Below the pieces are notes generated by a model, which worked only from the letters and a program-made list of their open reading frames with translations, made no database searches and was not told the DNA's origin. A stretch of DNA of 64,000 bases. Origin: Nymphaea colorata (lineage: Eukaryota; Streptophyta; Magnoliopsida; Nymphaeales; Nymphaeaceae). The DNA is taken from positions 24,289,315-24,353,314 of the forward strand of contig NC_045141.1 in NCBI RefSeq assembly GCF_008831285.2. Direction: 5' to 3'. This document shows, in pieces, positions 1 through 18,786 of the stretch (its first letter is position 1; every line of letters starts with the position of its first letter). Made by a program: the position numbers and the translations under genes.

Positions 1-1
1 C

Positions 2-5707
<5,706 letters not shown>

Positions 5708-8700
5708 ACCGAACAATTGGTGCACCTTCTTTTAAGAGCTTAATCAATCAGAATTTGCATATTCAGCAAAACATCTTGTAGAAGTACCAAATAGGTACAG
5801 AGGCATAAAGATTGAATGTTGTAGGCAGATGTTTGGCCACATAAATAACAGAGGCAGCTCATGTGTCGTGTGTCTTGGGGTCATGATGACATCCTCAGTG
5901 TGAAAATTGTTGTAATAATAATAATAGTTTATTCCTGCACATGGTGCATCGATGTCACGCAAACAAATAATGGAAGAGCATTTTCATGGACATCTGAAAA
6001 CTTTTGTCTGTATTTGAGACTAGAATTTCTTTTCGCCGTTCAGACCAATAGTGATTTGTTGTCAACACATTCACAATTATGAAATGCAGATGCAATTTTA
6101 GCTTGTCATTCTCATCCTTGGGGAACACATGCATCGCTGTTTCACTCGGTAAATTTTGTGGGCAGCTTTTGAAACACTGCATTCATACAAATTCCAATTG
6201 CAGCAAACCAAGAAAACGTACTGACGGAAAGTTTACTGTCTTAATTAGCAGCCTGTCATGCACTGGCAGACGCCATTAACTTCTCGGAGTCACCTGTTAT
6301 TATTAACTTCTGAAACGATGACTAAATTCAATATACGGAAACGGAAGAACATTTTCTGTTGTTACCAAAAGTTGGACTGCGGCTGTCCGGCAGCAAGCCA
6401 CAAATAAAACAGCGTAAAATTGAACAAAGTCGACAGAGAAGAGAAAGGAGAATATTTATCAGAAAGCGTGTCAGCTCTATGATTAGCTTTCCGAGAATTG
6501 GATTCTATCACATTAGATTGCCCCTTTGGAAGTCGACAGAAACATCTTCAGTCCTCGGGGTGCCAGAAGTGCACCTTGCTTGCAACCAATCTTCGTAGTT
6601 CCAACCAAAAAATAATCAATGAGCTTCTTCCGGCTCCATTTTTATACTCTCTCAGCTTTCTTAACATCGATATCGTAGCCGAATCGGCAGTTTGTCGATG
6701 CCGATGCGTTATGGAAACGGATATAACTCCCTTCGGAGATCGACACATGCCAACCAACATGGGCTAATGCACATCTATATATTAATAAAAATTTAATTTG
6801 AAACCGTTTAAGGCCGACGATGCATAAAGCCAACAGACAATTGTTTTCTTGATTTCTGATACATGAAGAAAACCAATATTTGCAACATTATTTTCTGCTA
6901 CCCAAGTTCTTGATTTTCCTTTGCTGGCTCATCGAAGTATGAATCAGCAATATTTTCGTTCATTAGGTAGCTAAGATATGAATTGGACAAAGTTCGTTCA
7001 GTTACGATCGGGAAGGTATCGACGCAAGATATGATTAATAAAGAGGGTGTTTGCTTACCCAGGAGTTTAGAATTATGAATGTGGTAAAAAGTCTTGAAAT
7101 CTACAGTTCATCAAATTATGGATCTTAAAAGTTCTGAAATTTTCATGTTACCTGTCTCATTTGAAAGAGACTGATTTAAGATTAGACGGAGATTTAAGAA
7201 GTCTTGAAATCTACAGTTCATGGATCTGATGCTCTCAGAATCTTAAATCAGAGCGGAATAAAGGTAATCAAATGCCCTCAAAACCTAGTCGTACAGCTGC
7301 AATACTCACCAAGTTTCAGGTATCAAAATCCATTGGTCTTCTTCACAAAAATAAGAAAATATGGTAACGAGGGGGGATTTCGATTAGTGAATTCTTGATT
7401 CCACTCGGCTTCTTTGATTCTTGTTAGTATGGTAGAGGAGGCACCTTCTGTCCGCTGCATCAGTATCACAGCAGAAGATTGGAGGAAACAGCACATGTTA
7501 GTGGAAAAGAAATGTACAAAACCTGGATTAGGCAGACTGCTACCAGTTTATGCCCAGAGATGAGATCCAAGCACTAAGGTGTTTACTTTTTTGGCTCGGA
7601 GTTTTTTAACAGGCAGGAGTGGGTTTGTCAACAGATAATAAAGTAGAATGAATATGTAGTTAGTACAAAAGATGCGAGATGTATAAGGTAAAAATTGAAA
7701 AAAAAAAGGACATTTGCACGTAGACCCAACAGTTGCCCCTCGTTTTCAGAAAAATCCCTTCAGTTTCTGAAATTTAGAACTTGGCTGTATGGAACTCGAG
7801 CGGCCAGATGCTGGTATCATGTTCCACTGGGCCTCGCATAGGCTCAACCAGACATAGATTTTGATTCTCTGTATTTTAGAGAGAGCGAGAGGGGTTTCTT
7901 TCATCTGTTTAGCCGTACATATTCAGGCGCTGATACTTGGGTTGCATTAATTTTGTATTTTAATAAAGAAGCAGCAAAATAAAAAATTTTATTGATTAAA
8001 GCAGTCCAAGCATCTGCAATATCAGAACTTCAAACTTGTTCATATGCTCACATTGATACAACATTTAACAGTAGATTGATCTTATCAATCTTACCTCTGC
8101 TGCTCCAACAACCCTCATTGTGAGGAAAAATTTCTCTTACAAGATCCACTTTCGAGGAATGGATCAATACCTACCTGCTTCTTCAGTTCTATATTCTAGT
8201 TGGCAATGCTAATCCTCTAGCTAATAGTTTCAAATCTAAACAAATATTGGTGGTCAGCGAAGGGTTAATATTGGCATTCGAACTCACTGCTTGAAGATCA
8301 TTCGGCATATTGAACCCCAAACGTGGACAATAACACCAGTTAATTCAAAGCAAGACAGAAGGTTAATTACTCACATATTTATACCAAAGAACACCAGGGA
8401 ATTGAAAAAAATCTAAGACAGGAGTTGGTTCTATTCTGGTAAGAAAGGACGAAGATACAGTAAGATGACCCACATAAGAGAGGACAAAAGACGATGGGTC
8501 ATGCTCATCTCAGTTACTCTTTTTTTCAGTGAGCAGCGTGTACCTTCATAAAGCAAAAAAAAATTGTTTTGACATAACCACGTCCAAATGTTTGTGTGGC
8601 CTCTGCCTCTTTAACGCCGATGCCTTCATAGGAAGTTGGTTGAGATTGTGACAAGCTTCCTGCTTCAAGTAGCTCATCTGGTCCTGAAGCTCCTGACCAA

Positions 8701-8711
8701 CTCAGTATTTG
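5708..8711. other. 3' UTR of NADP-MDH and intergenic DNA up to the convergent L9 gene
   Basis: The first few hundred bases are probably the NADP-MDH 3' UTR and the last ones the L9 3' UTR, since the two genes converge here. No ORF shows recognisable domains. A 23-bp direct repeat beginning AAGTCTTGAAATC occurs at 7089-7111 and again at 7199-7221, a 110-bp spacing. Otherwise I see nothing in it. Confidence 0.6.
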
Positions 8712-11700
8712 CTAGTTGGCAAACACATTCACCCTTAACCGAGCAGTGACTTCAGGATGAAGCTTAAGCTCTGCAATGTATTCTCCTACTTCACGAATCT
8801 CAGGCATTGTGACAATTCGCTTATCAATATCCCTAAATAAAGAGAGACTCGTGAGTTTTATACTCCATACAGGAAAAGGCCCACAAGATCATACATACAT
8901 ACCTCTGCAATTGTGCTTTGATTATGTCTACAAGGTCTTGCGCAGTGACTCTGTCAAGGATAGATTGCGTTAGTCAATATAGCTCTTCACGAGGTAGAGA
9001 GAGAAAAAATTAAATCTGGAAATGGAGAAGCAATGTGGTGACTTACGAGCCAAAAATTTGCTTTCCTTTTCCACCTTTTCGCTTTACTTTGAAGGCTCCA
9101 ACCGTTTCAAAAACTCGTGCAAGTTGTTCTGCTTCTTCTTTGACCTATAAAAATTTACAGATTATAGGATCAGCTTGCAAATTATTCTCCAGTTCAGGAA
9201 GCTTTCTCCTAAATGCCAGCATATTAGAAATTTATCAAGGGATATCACATAAAGTAACCTTGTAAATATCATCTAAGACAAGATTACATTTTAAACAATG
9301 TGAAGAAGAAACAAGAACAAATAACGCTTAAGTGCCGGGGGGTGGGGGGTGGGGTGTTGTTCCACCTTTCCTTTTGGTTACACAAAAATGGCTCATTGAG
9401 ACCATCATCGGTTCTGCTTATGGACAGTCAGGGGAAGGTTCAGATGTAGTGACAAAAGACATACAAAAGCACATTAAGATTTGACAAATGACAGTCAAAC
9501 AACAAAATTGATGGAATAGAGAAGTAAAATACAAGAGGAATGAGGTTTCAGTCCCATACCCGCTGTTTCTCTGCTTCAATTCTCTCCTCCTCTAGTCTCA
9601 TCTCCCTAAGCAAATGGAAAAATGAGATTGCCAGCCATTATAGTCTAGCAAATAAAGAACACATACCCCTGGAGATATATGCAGCCATCACTTAAGCAAA
9701 GTTTTTAATTACCTTTTTTTTTTCTTCACATAATTTTCAAGCATTTCATTCAATTAACTGAGATAAGCAGTGATGCAGGTGAATTAGCTTATTTCCTAAG
9801 CTTTGGCTATTAAACTTGGCTTCAGGTAAAAGCTTCATACGAGGCGAAGCTAAAAGCCAGCCAAGTAAACCAAGAAACAGGTACAAACACATCAAACGTT
9901 TGATAGCATTAAGTAAGAAGAGATCAGAAGAATTCTAGATTCGTAAGGCAACTCACATCTGCAACTGATACCAAAATACCTCGGATTGGTGGGTCAATTC
10001 TACTCGACTGAGCCTGAATGAACTTCTTCATGGAGCAAAATTGGTCCGTCAGTTACTCATCTTGTATATACAACATCTCCTTCCACAGTTGCAGGCCACA
10101 TCACTACTTTCTTTCTCAACGTTCCACAAATAAACACAGTCAGCTTCACTTTCTGTTAAGCACTGGAGCTTGTGATCCAGGTTGCTTTATGAAAGAATCC
10201 TTAAGTGCATACAATCACCCTATGGTCACTGCCCACTCTCAACTTTCAATACCAGCTTGCCTCATTTTTAAAATCTTACGTTAAGTGAATCTCAATAAAA
10301 AAAAAGCCCAAAAATTTTCTCTTTGATGCTTTCACACAGCATTCACTTCATCAAAGCCTCGAAAAGATTAATCAAACCACTTCTTTTTTGACATTGTTCT
10401 GAATCTCTGATGGTGTAGCTTAAAGAACACGACGTACTGGAGATGTATTTGGTTTCAAAGAGATATTCCGATGGTTTAATAAGGCAAAGGAACCAAATGA
10501 CAGTTTCAATCAACATCACTAGTTATCTTACGTGAACACCTGCTAGAACTCTACCCCGAGGTCAGGAGCCTGACTTGTTCAGATACTTGTATCCATCTTT
10601 GAAGCATGAAATTTATGATGTCATTTCCAAGGGGGCGCCATGCAGCTAGTACGGGACTACGAATGTGTAATAGCAAAATTTCCCACCTTAACAGATTAGG
10701 GACTGGTTGGGAAGCTTTCAAGCCATGTCTTCTCTTAGCAAGTCAGCTTGGAATGTGGTAAATCAAATCAATCGATTAAGATCGCCAATGAAAGAGATGA
10801 AAGATGAACTCCATTAAGGAATTTAGCTCGGAACTTCTCAAGAAAATGCAAAGGACATAAGGAAGCCAGAAGGCATGAGTATCAATTCCATAGAATAAAA
10901 AAGGTCAAGGTACCAAAGAAGCTACAAATTCACTTGGGCAACTAAAGTGACTTTTCCCTATTATATGGTATTCATTCTATGACACACCCACTCAAGAGTT
11001 CTGGGCAGAAACTTTTCTCACTTCTTCACCTAGATCGTTCTAATGAATCCCATCCCCGCAAGAAAAAAAGAAAAAGAAAAAAGAAAAAGACAGTAACTAA
11101 AAACAGAGACGAAACAAGAAAACTGTCGTAGGCCAAGTTTCTCTCGAGGTCGTGACATGAATAATAGAAACAAAAGAGGAAAGGCACATCAATGAACAGA
11201 CATCTTACTTACTTGGGAAAGCAGAATAGTTAGAAGAACTATTGATACACGAGGTAATGTACCATTAGATGAAAAAACTTCTTACCGCTACACATATCGT
11301 CATTGCAACTGAACGAGCAACAGCACACATTCTATGTCGAAAAAACCCGTATCCATTTTTCTTATACACGAAAAAAAATGGCAAAGAAAATACTCACTTG
11401 AGCAAAATGGGTGTCATAATTTGTGCCATTCCCAATGGATGCAAGTAATTTCTGAAGTAACCAGCTTTGACTTCGAGCAAGTCTCCCTTCTTTCCCACCT
11501 GAGGCACGTCTTCCTTCAAAATTACCTGCACTTCCATAGGTACCCAAAAAAAGGAATTAAAACCGACAAATAATTCAATATGAATGCGAAACAGAAATAG
11601 GCCCGAAACCAAAGCTAAGAGGAAGAAGAAGAAGAAGAGATTTTGGTTAGAGTTCTACCTTACGCGTTTTCTTTGCCTTCTTTTGAGCCACCACCAACAT

Positions 11701-11802
11701 CGTGGAACCATTCGTGCTCCTCTTCTCTTCCGTCTTCTGAGAGCAATTTCCACCACTCAAGCTCCTTTGAAGCCACGAAGTAGAGTGCCATGACAACGCC
11801 AT
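8712..11802 (-). CDS. RPL9: 50S ribosomal protein L9, chloroplast-targeted, six exons
   Basis: A component of the bacterial-type large ribosomal subunit of plastids, encoded in the nucleus. Exons on the minus strand: 11802-11659, 11525-11398, 9605-9560, 9144-9047, 8950-8903, 8832-8712; junctions are GT-AG and phases close exactly to 194 residues, the usual length of plant plastid L9. Residues 1-45 are rich in Ser, Arg and Lys and look like a transit peptide. Exon 2 carries the L9 N-terminal RNA-binding domain ([24 protein letters not shown]). Exon 3 is the charged connecting helix ([11 protein letters not shown]). Exons 4-6 form the C-terminal domain ([35 protein letters not shown]) ending VNVFAN. 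Intron 2 is about 1.8 kb. The gene looks intact. Confidence 0.93.
9606..11397 (-). other. Large intron 2 of the L9 gene
   Basis: About 1.8 kb between a GTGAGT donor and a CTTAG acceptor. ORFs inside it have no conserved motifs and I see no transposon ends. Confidence 0.75.
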
Positions 11803-12835
11803 TCTCTCTCCTCTCCCTCTCGCTCTCTCTCTTATCCGCTACTCCGAAGGAAGTAAAACCAGAGTGATTTTAAACCGTCCCTCTTTCAGCAGGGCATCAT
11901 CCCAGCTGGTGTGCTGGGGCATGGACCCAATTATCAATCCCGTGGTCCATATGGAAGCAACCGGGTCGGATCCCGTTCTAGTATCCTGTTCCCTGTTTTT
12001 CTTTTTCTCTTCTGAATCGACTGAGAGAGTGAGGTTTGGATTCTGGTTCCAGGAGAAATATGTGGCATAAATGTGCCTATGGTTAGGGATGTAAACTCCA
12101 AGAACAGGTTGATCCCTTGCTTACCAAATTCGCCTTAGTTGAACTGATCTGGCTTGCCTGAATTGAATACATCTCGGACTCGATTTCAGAGTTCAGACTT
12201 GGTTTCTAAAAACCGAATTTGCATCTACAAGGGCAAGACCCGAACTTTTATACGGCAAACCGTTTGGATCTTGGATTCAAATTCATGTTCAGTGTCTTAA
12301 ATCCGGTGCCTGTGAGAGGCCGGTATAGAAAACATGGAGCCGTGCGTCTGTAATGCCAAACTGTACAGATCTGCTGCATTAGTAACTATTTGATCGTTAG
12401 TTTGGAACAGGAGTTAGGCAAAATAGAGTAGAGTTTTATAAGCAATTTCATCTTGCATAAGCATAAATTATGCATACTTATATATAGTCTTTTTCGGTTG
12501 CTCCCATAATAAGCTACGACTTGAAACTTTTCTTTCCGCCATGCAGATAGAAGAGGACTGCCAAAATAAAGATGGAAACTGAGAAAATTAAGTCTCGAAA
12601 CACCAACAACTTCGCATTTGCCCGGCAAATCCCAAGGCTCAGGCATGAGGTTAAACCGTTAGCGGTTAGCAGGTTTTCTTGGTTTAACTTGCAGGGCACT
12701 GAAGTTAAAATGGCATTCGGTTTGCCGAGCCTGAAATGAAGCGCGAATTGCGGGAAGCAAACAGACTTGCTACGATCACTCCCAACCAGTGGGTAGTTAG
12801 TGGAGAGGAAATCTAGCGACACCTCAAAGGAGGAC
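11803..12835. other. Intergenic region between divergent L9 and expansin genes
   Basis: It must hold both upstream control regions because the two genes are transcribed away from each other. A pyrimidine-rich CTCTCTCT tract lies directly before the L9 start codon and is probably its 5' UTR. No coding signal is visible. Confidence 0.6.
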
Positions 12836-12842
12836 TATATAG
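12836..12842 (+). promoter_or_regulatory. TATA box of the expansin gene
   Basis: TATATAG lies 51 bp before the expansin start codon in otherwise GC-balanced DNA, which predicts a very short 5' UTR of about 20-25 bases. The position fits a plant core promoter; it is inferred from spacing only. Confidence 0.55.
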
Positions 12843-12892
12843 TGGATCAGGCGCAGGAGTTCATCCACATCTCTCTCTTTCTCTTTCTAGAA

Positions 12893-14332
12893 ATGGCTGC
12901 CTCAAAGCAAGTCTCGATGCCGCCGGCGCTGCTGCTCCTGTTGCTGCCGCTGTTGGTGCAGGCCAACTTCAAGGGACCTTACAAGGGTGGAGAGTGGAAG
13001 TCGGCCCATGCCACATTCTATGGTCATAATGATGGCTCGGGAACTATTGGTGAGTATATGTATATATTAAAATGTCGCTGGTCTGCAGAATAGTGGCCGG
13101 ACTTGGTCCGAACCTAATAACTAACTTTCTGATTATGCTAATTAATTTAACATCTACCTAATAAAAACTACAATGGAAGGTTGAACCGAAGCGCCATTGG
13201 TCCGGTTTTGGCCCTCCCTGATCACAGGTGAATTTAAACCCATGACAGAAAACATTGATTTTAAACTAATGGGTGCCTGGAAGTTTCTGCAAACGAATCA
13301 CGATGAATGAATTGCAGAGGGGGCATGCGGGTATGGAGAACCGCACAAGCAGAGCTACGGCCTGCAAACTGCTGCATTGAGCGAAGCGATATTCAATTCG
13401 GGGTTCAGCTGCGGGCAGTGCTACGAGATCAAGTGCGTGAACGACGACCAGTGGTGCAAGCCGGGGAACCCTTCCCTGTTCATCACCGGCACCAACCTCT
13501 GCCCTCCCAACCCTTCCCTCCCCAACGACAATGGCGGTTGGTGCAACCATCCCCGTGAACATTTCGATCTGTCCATGCCTGCGTTTGCCACCATTGCAGA
13601 ATTCAAGGCCGGCATCATCCCTATCGCATACCGCAGGTTCCTCTCCCTCTCTCCACCACATTACATAGTTAGGAAATATTTTTATTAACATATTAGAAAT
13701 TTTTCAACAAAAGACTAATTGTATTAAAAAGGTGCGCATATTTTAATGTTATTTTTACATGGTGAACAGGTAAATTTTTCTGTTTTAACGATTGCGTTAT
13801 TCTCAAAAATAATCTTAATCTGTTTTTTATCAACTATAGAAAAACTTAGGCATGTTTTTAACAATGTGAAGGTGAAAATAAGGCCCTCCTCCCATCTCCA
13901 GAAAAAAAAAACAAAAAAAAGTGAAATTTGGTCTACACCAATTTTCACATCTGCTTAACTAATCAAGGCCCATTTTTTTATGGAGGATTTTATGTAAGAC
14001 ATGTATGGTTGTCGTTCTTCAGGGTTCCATGCAAGAGACAAGGGGGGATCAAATTTACCATAAACGGCCACCAATACTTCACCCTGGTCCTCGTTTGGAA
14101 CGTCGCCGGCGCCGGCGACGTCACCAGTGTGAAGATCAAAGGAGACAAGACGGGGTGGACGAACATGAAGAAGAACTGGGGCCAGAACTGGGAAACTGAT
14201 GTCGATTTCACCGGTCAGTCCCTCAGTTTCAGGGTCACTACCAGCGACAGCAGGACCTCAACCTCCTGGCACGTTGTTCCTCGAGACTGGCAGTATGGCC
14301 AAACCTTTGAAGGCAAGAATTTTAACTCCTGA
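12893..14332 (+). CDS. Alpha-expansin, three exons
   Basis: Expansins are secreted proteins that loosen plant cell walls without hydrolysis. Exons 12893-13049, 13318-13636 and 14023-14332 join in phase to give 261 residues, a normal alpha-expansin length. I chose the ATG at 12893 rather than the in-frame one at 12800 because it begins a signal peptide (Leu-rich residues 13-24 ending VQA) and lies after the TATA box. Domain 1 shows AHATFYG, GACGYG, the Cys framework and the HFDLS motif; WCNHPRE is the alpha-specific insertion. Domain 2, the carbohydrate-binding module, shows [30 protein letters not shown] and GQSLSFRVT. The residue before GACGYG is Glu, where Gly is common in canonical members, so this may be one of the more divergent subgroups. 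I cannot assign a subgroup number. Confidence 0.94.
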
Positions 14333-14859
14333 TTCTGGCCGGAAATCAATGTCTGCCATATTAGCTCTCTCTCTCTCTCTCTGTGTGTGTGTGAAATCAG
14401 CCTAGGGTGTCATAGTTGGCTCCTTTTGTAGGAAGACATGTATTAACGTGAATGAGAACACAGAAAGTTTTGCTTTGGAAGGCTACTGCTTGTCACCTGA
14501 AAAAGGTGAATCTGATTTATTTTCATATTTGCATATATAGACGCCTATATGATTGGATGATTTAAACTTGGTCGTTTAACATAAAGAACGAGAAAGTTTT
14601 ACAACCAAATTATGGATCACGGCGTCGTACCGGCCATTGATTGTATTGATCGAAGAAACTCATGAAATATACGATGGTGTACATGCAACATTGAGCCAGA
14701 ACTAGCTGATTTCCTTTAGCAATAGTTATATGTACAGCAGAAAAGAAAGCAAAAAGGTAGAAGGGAGCAAGTCCAAGTTCCGGTTGATTCAGAGAGAGAG
14801 AGAGAGAGAGAATCTGGGACCAAAGTCCGAGTTGCAAAGACTGCTAGGGTCTTGACTAA
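14333..14859. other. Convergent 3' region between expansin and the HLH/ACT-like gene
   Basis: Probably the two 3' UTRs. It holds a (CT)n(GT)n stretch at about 14364-14393 and a short (GA)n tract near 14793-14811. No coding sequence is seen. Confidence 0.6.
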
Positions 14860-16202
14860 TTAATACTTCTTGCCATCTGCCCAAGCCCCAATCTTTTCCT
14901 TCAAAGCTTCCTCATCCACCTCGTCGGGCACCCGTACCTATCATTCCAAATCAGAGAAAGAACGGATCATCGAATATATTATTTGATTTTCTTCATACGG
15001 TTTGAGCTAATTGCTACCAATTATAGTTAAACATATACCAATTATTACTTTCAAATAACAAAGAGAAATTAAGCACTTCAGTGCTAATCATTGGTGCAAA
15101 ATCCCTAGATCCATCTTGAGGTGCACTAAAATTTCTAGTTTGTACTTACACCAAAAGGGATCTACCTGTGGGTTTCTAAGAGACATACTACTTCTACAAC
15201 TTTGCCAATGTATAACAACCACTGTATATGTACAGATCTGGCGATAATTAAAGAAAGGTGTTGGAAGGGGCCGAAATTAACACTATATTGAAGATGGCAC
15301 TATAATATTAAGTGGTTTAGATGCTTCTGGTTTTTGAAGGTTTCTCGACAAAGAAGTGAAAACATGGAAATTAAATTACTTCCACGAATGGGCGATACCA
15401 TTTAGGATTGGAGGGTCAAGAACTCGGAAATTAGTTAACTCTTCCAGGATTTGAATAAAAGGAACTATTATAAGTGATGAATGGCGTCTCGACCACAGAG
15501 GAAACTATGAGGAGGAGTTTCGATTAATATTACCTGGACGGTATAGCAGGCCTTTGTTTCGGTGCAGTACTGGTGTTGGAACACTAGATCGAGACTTTCC
15601 TTCTCCAGCAGAGCGAAGAGACGAGAGGCGAGGGCCACTTTCTTGAGAACCACCAAGCTGATGAGCAGCGTGCCGTCTGACTTTCTCAATTTGATGGATG
15701 GCTTGAATTTTTTCTGCTTCGATTCATCCTCGTGACCATGGCCTTTGGCCTGATCATTAATGTTAGCATCGCCAGCATCACCTTCACCAGTACTCCCCAC
15801 ACTGTCAGCAACTTCCACAGATCGATCTAGGCTTTCGTCGTCATCGGAACCATCATTCTGCGGTATCTCGTCCATATTTGGCTGAATTTCCGAAGGCTTT
15901 AGATGGAAATGAGCTATTACTTTACTTTAAAAGAAAAGAATCCCAATATTTTTAGAGAGAGAGAGAGAGTGTGTGTGATTGAGTGAGCAGTAGTCATCAG
16001 TGGATATATATGTGAATAGATTTCGTACCTGGTGCAAGTTGGAAGGTTTAGGAAGTAAAGATCTAAGTTTGAGGTAGAGAAGATTCTGGCGGAGGCGATG
16101 AAGGAGGAGGAGTTTCTCATGGGAACCTGGTCTGCTGACTGATAGAGATCGAGTGCTGATCCTCAAACGCTTGGCATCAGAAGGTGCTGCTGGGCTCTTC
16201 AT
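14860..16202 (-). CDS. Small HLH/ACT-like protein, putative atypical bHLH-related factor, three exons
   Basis: Exons 16202-16029, 15896-15534 and 14937-14860 join in phase to give 204 residues. Residues about 29-51 (HEKLLLLHRLRQN then LLYLKLRSLLP) resemble helix 1 of small plant bHLH proteins but lack a clear basic DNA-binding motif. Residues about 59-115 are an acidic, low-complexity linker. Residues about 117-204 (SIKLRKSDGTLLISLVVLKK, then the C-terminal exon VRVPDEVDEEALKEKIGAW) match the shape of the ACT-like dimerisation fold at the C terminus of many plant bHLH factors. From this I infer a dimerisation partner or regulator rather than a DNA binder. An in-frame upstream ATG at 16265 would add 21 residues. 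A paralogous pseudogene lies 8.6 kb downstream on the same strand, with the same exon plan, which supports this exon model. Confidence 0.65.
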
Positions 16203-16276
16203 GGCTACCAAGAAACAAGAAGAGAGAGAGAGAGAGAGAAGCTCTGCAGAATTGGAGACAGGCATGAGTCACTCAT

Positions 16277-16284
16277 GTATATAA
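16277..16284 (-). promoter_or_regulatory. Possible TATA box of the HLH/ACT-like gene
   Basis: On the minus strand TTTATATACA lies about 75 bp before the proposed start codon at 16202. Position and composition suit a core promoter. Confidence 0.4.
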
Positions 16285-18063
16285 AGTAGAGTAACTTTCT
16301 TAATTGTCCTTATCCTTTCTATCTATTTTGTATGTCCGACCTTTCCTTTTTGAAATATTTTGTTATGCAAAGACAACAGTAATCATATTATTACTTAATT
16401 TTAAGGGGTCATTAGGTAGCTTGATATTATGTTTCATGAATAGGCTTTAATTTTGAAATTAATTCATAGGACAGTTGTTATTGGCTAATAATCCTCCACG
16501 TAATCGCTTGTCCTTTCCAAATCATTTATCTTGTTCTACCTCTAATTATTTCTTCATCCTTCCACATGCAACCTCCAAATAGCCTCATAAAAACAAGGTA
16601 CGGATCTTAGTAAAGGGACCAGTAGTCCATGCCGTATTCCATTGTAATCCCCGCATCATATGGTTTTGCAGGTTCATCTCTTTCTTTGCACATGTATATC
16701 GCTCCCCATCTCCATGACCCTCAAAGGGCAGTGCTGCAACTTTACCATTCGTATGTCACAAAATAAGCTGAACCGAATGCAATTTATATATCCAAAACTT
16801 AGGCACCGGGGCCAAAAACATAAGCAAAAGATTATTGTCTATATATACATATTATATATACAAGGTTAAGAACCCACTTTCCAACCACATATTCTTAATT
16901 GGTTGATACAAATGTTGTTTGTTGTATTTGCAACTATCTTTAATAAAATCGATGTGATCTTCACACCCGACAATAGGCAAATTTTATGATGCATAAATAG
17001 GGTTTTATAAGCCACAACATCCGATAAATTTTTGTATGTAGATTGCAAGGCACGTTTAATGTCCATATAGGTTAACTTACGCGTATTTCTGCCGTGTAGC
17101 TTTGTGAGAAAAAGAAGAAGAAGAATCTGCAGTATTTTGGACAGTTTACTTTTTGATATCAATTTTCGAAACTGCTTTTTCGAATAAACACCGATTGCTC
17201 CTTCTAATCACTTTATCAAAGAAAAAGTGCAGCGAATGAGTCGAAAAAGAAACTCGGCATTTGGAAAATAAGGAGTACGAAGAGCAGTATCATGGAAAAT
17301 CGGTATAATAGATAAAGAGAAAGAGAGACGCCCACGAGGATCTCGAGGGCTGGTTGCAGACTTTGGCCTATTTCAAGGCGCTGCTAGTGGACCTACCGAA
17401 ATTGTCAAGATCCGCATTGGTAAATAAATATTCTTCCTTCTCAAGCTTTTAATATCTCATAGATCCAACTGAGTAATATGGATATGATCCAGCTGCTGCG
17501 TACCAGTTGGCCAAGTGAAAAGAAAAGGGCAAAAAAAAAAAAAAAACACAAAAGTGGGTGTTGACCGCGTGCCTGGGTCTTGCAAGTTGGCGTCTAATCC
17601 ATTTAATGGATGAGTTACAGTCAACGCGCCGCCTTACATGGTTATGGTTGTACATGAGCCGAGTGGAACTCGACACATATCTTACTCGGCTCTAGATGGA
17701 GTCGAGCTGCACAGAGTCGGTTCTAGCTGGAGTCGAGTTCCACCAAGTCGGCTCGGGTTTGATTCGATAGATTTGAGTCTTTACTTACTCAAACTCGATT
17801 CGTTTAAATTTGTTTATCAATTATGTGTTTGACTTAATTTATTTTTTTGGTCTTAAGTTTAAAATTTATAGAAAAACAAAAGAAAATTAAGTTGGTGGTA
17901 GCTGCTTATGCCACTGTTCTTTTTTTCATTTGCTTAAAATTGATATATATGGTGCCCTCAACAGGTACTTGGAGTGCTTCTCTTGCATAATCTGCAGTGA
18001 AAAAAAACCATTAAAAACTGGTCCAGGTTAATCCGGTGATATAATCACTGGTATACATGCCAA
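16285..18063. other. Intergenic DNA with a TCGAG-rich repeat
   Basis: AT-rich, no supported gene. At about 17640-17800 there are many copies of GAGTCGAG/CTCGACTC-like words. The same kind of sequence recurs near 45890-46260 and 47030-47350, so it is probably a dispersed repeat of unknown class. Confidence 0.5.
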
Positions 18064-18786
18064 TGGCCTTAGTTGTCAAGGCGTCGCTTAGGCGTGGACT
18101 AGTAAAAAATCCACATCCCATGCCTCAGCCCATCACTTAGGTGTGGGGTGTAGGTTTGGTGCCTAGGCTGCGCCTAGTCTATTTGGGTGTTTGGGTGATT
18201 TTAGTCTCTAATACTTGTTTTGTTTTGCTTTCCAAGACCTGTTATCTCTTGAATTTAGCTTAATTTTATTGTCGGGAGTCTGATTTGACCTAGTGGTTGC
18301 AAAATTTATGTTTTTTGCTATAAGTGTTTCAAAAAATTACAATTTGTGCATAAATTAGATTGCTTGCAAGGTCTATTTTTCACCTAAATTGATTGAGTTA
18401 AGATTGTAGGTGAGATTTGAGTTCGATGAATGTATCAATTAAACAACCTAAGTCAGAGTCGTGTAGGCGTCTTTCACAGTCTTCCAAATTTGTTTATATT
18501 CAATTGCCATCTACCATAGGTTCAGTTGAGAGAGCACAGATTTCAAAATATTATTTTGGTTATTTTTTTTTGTTTCATGTATATTGTTTAGAGATCAAAT
18601 TCAATTCTACAATGAGAAGTCTATCATCTGGTTTATTCACCAAACTTTTTTTCCTAGTCCTAAGTTGCTAACATGCTTAACTTAGTACATAAACATAAAT
18701 TTTAAAATTAAAAATAACTAAACAAAATTGCAACGATTTTTGGATGCCTTTTTAGGCTAGGAGCCACTTTGACAACTAAGCCGATG
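18064..18786. mobile_element. Terminal-inverted-repeat element, non-autonomous
   Basis: The left end reads CTTAGTTGTCAAGGCG (from 18068) and the right end read on the opposite strand gives CTTAGTTGTCAAAGTG (from 18780), with looser pairing of GCTTAGGCG and GCTCCTAGCC just inside. The 0.7-kb interior is AT-rich and has no transposase. Many plant DNA transposons end in such GGCGCC/TAGGCG-type words. No clean target-site duplication was found, so the superfamily is open. Confidence 0.55.

Noticed and set aside
13318-13345. Expansin Glu before GACGYG as a sign of a mispredicted splice
   Set aside because: The junction is GT-AG, in phase, and some divergent expansins have Glu here, so the exon model stands.
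13266-13691. 141-codon minus-strand ORF
   Set aside because: It is antisense to expansin exon 2, which has clear family motifs on the plus strand.
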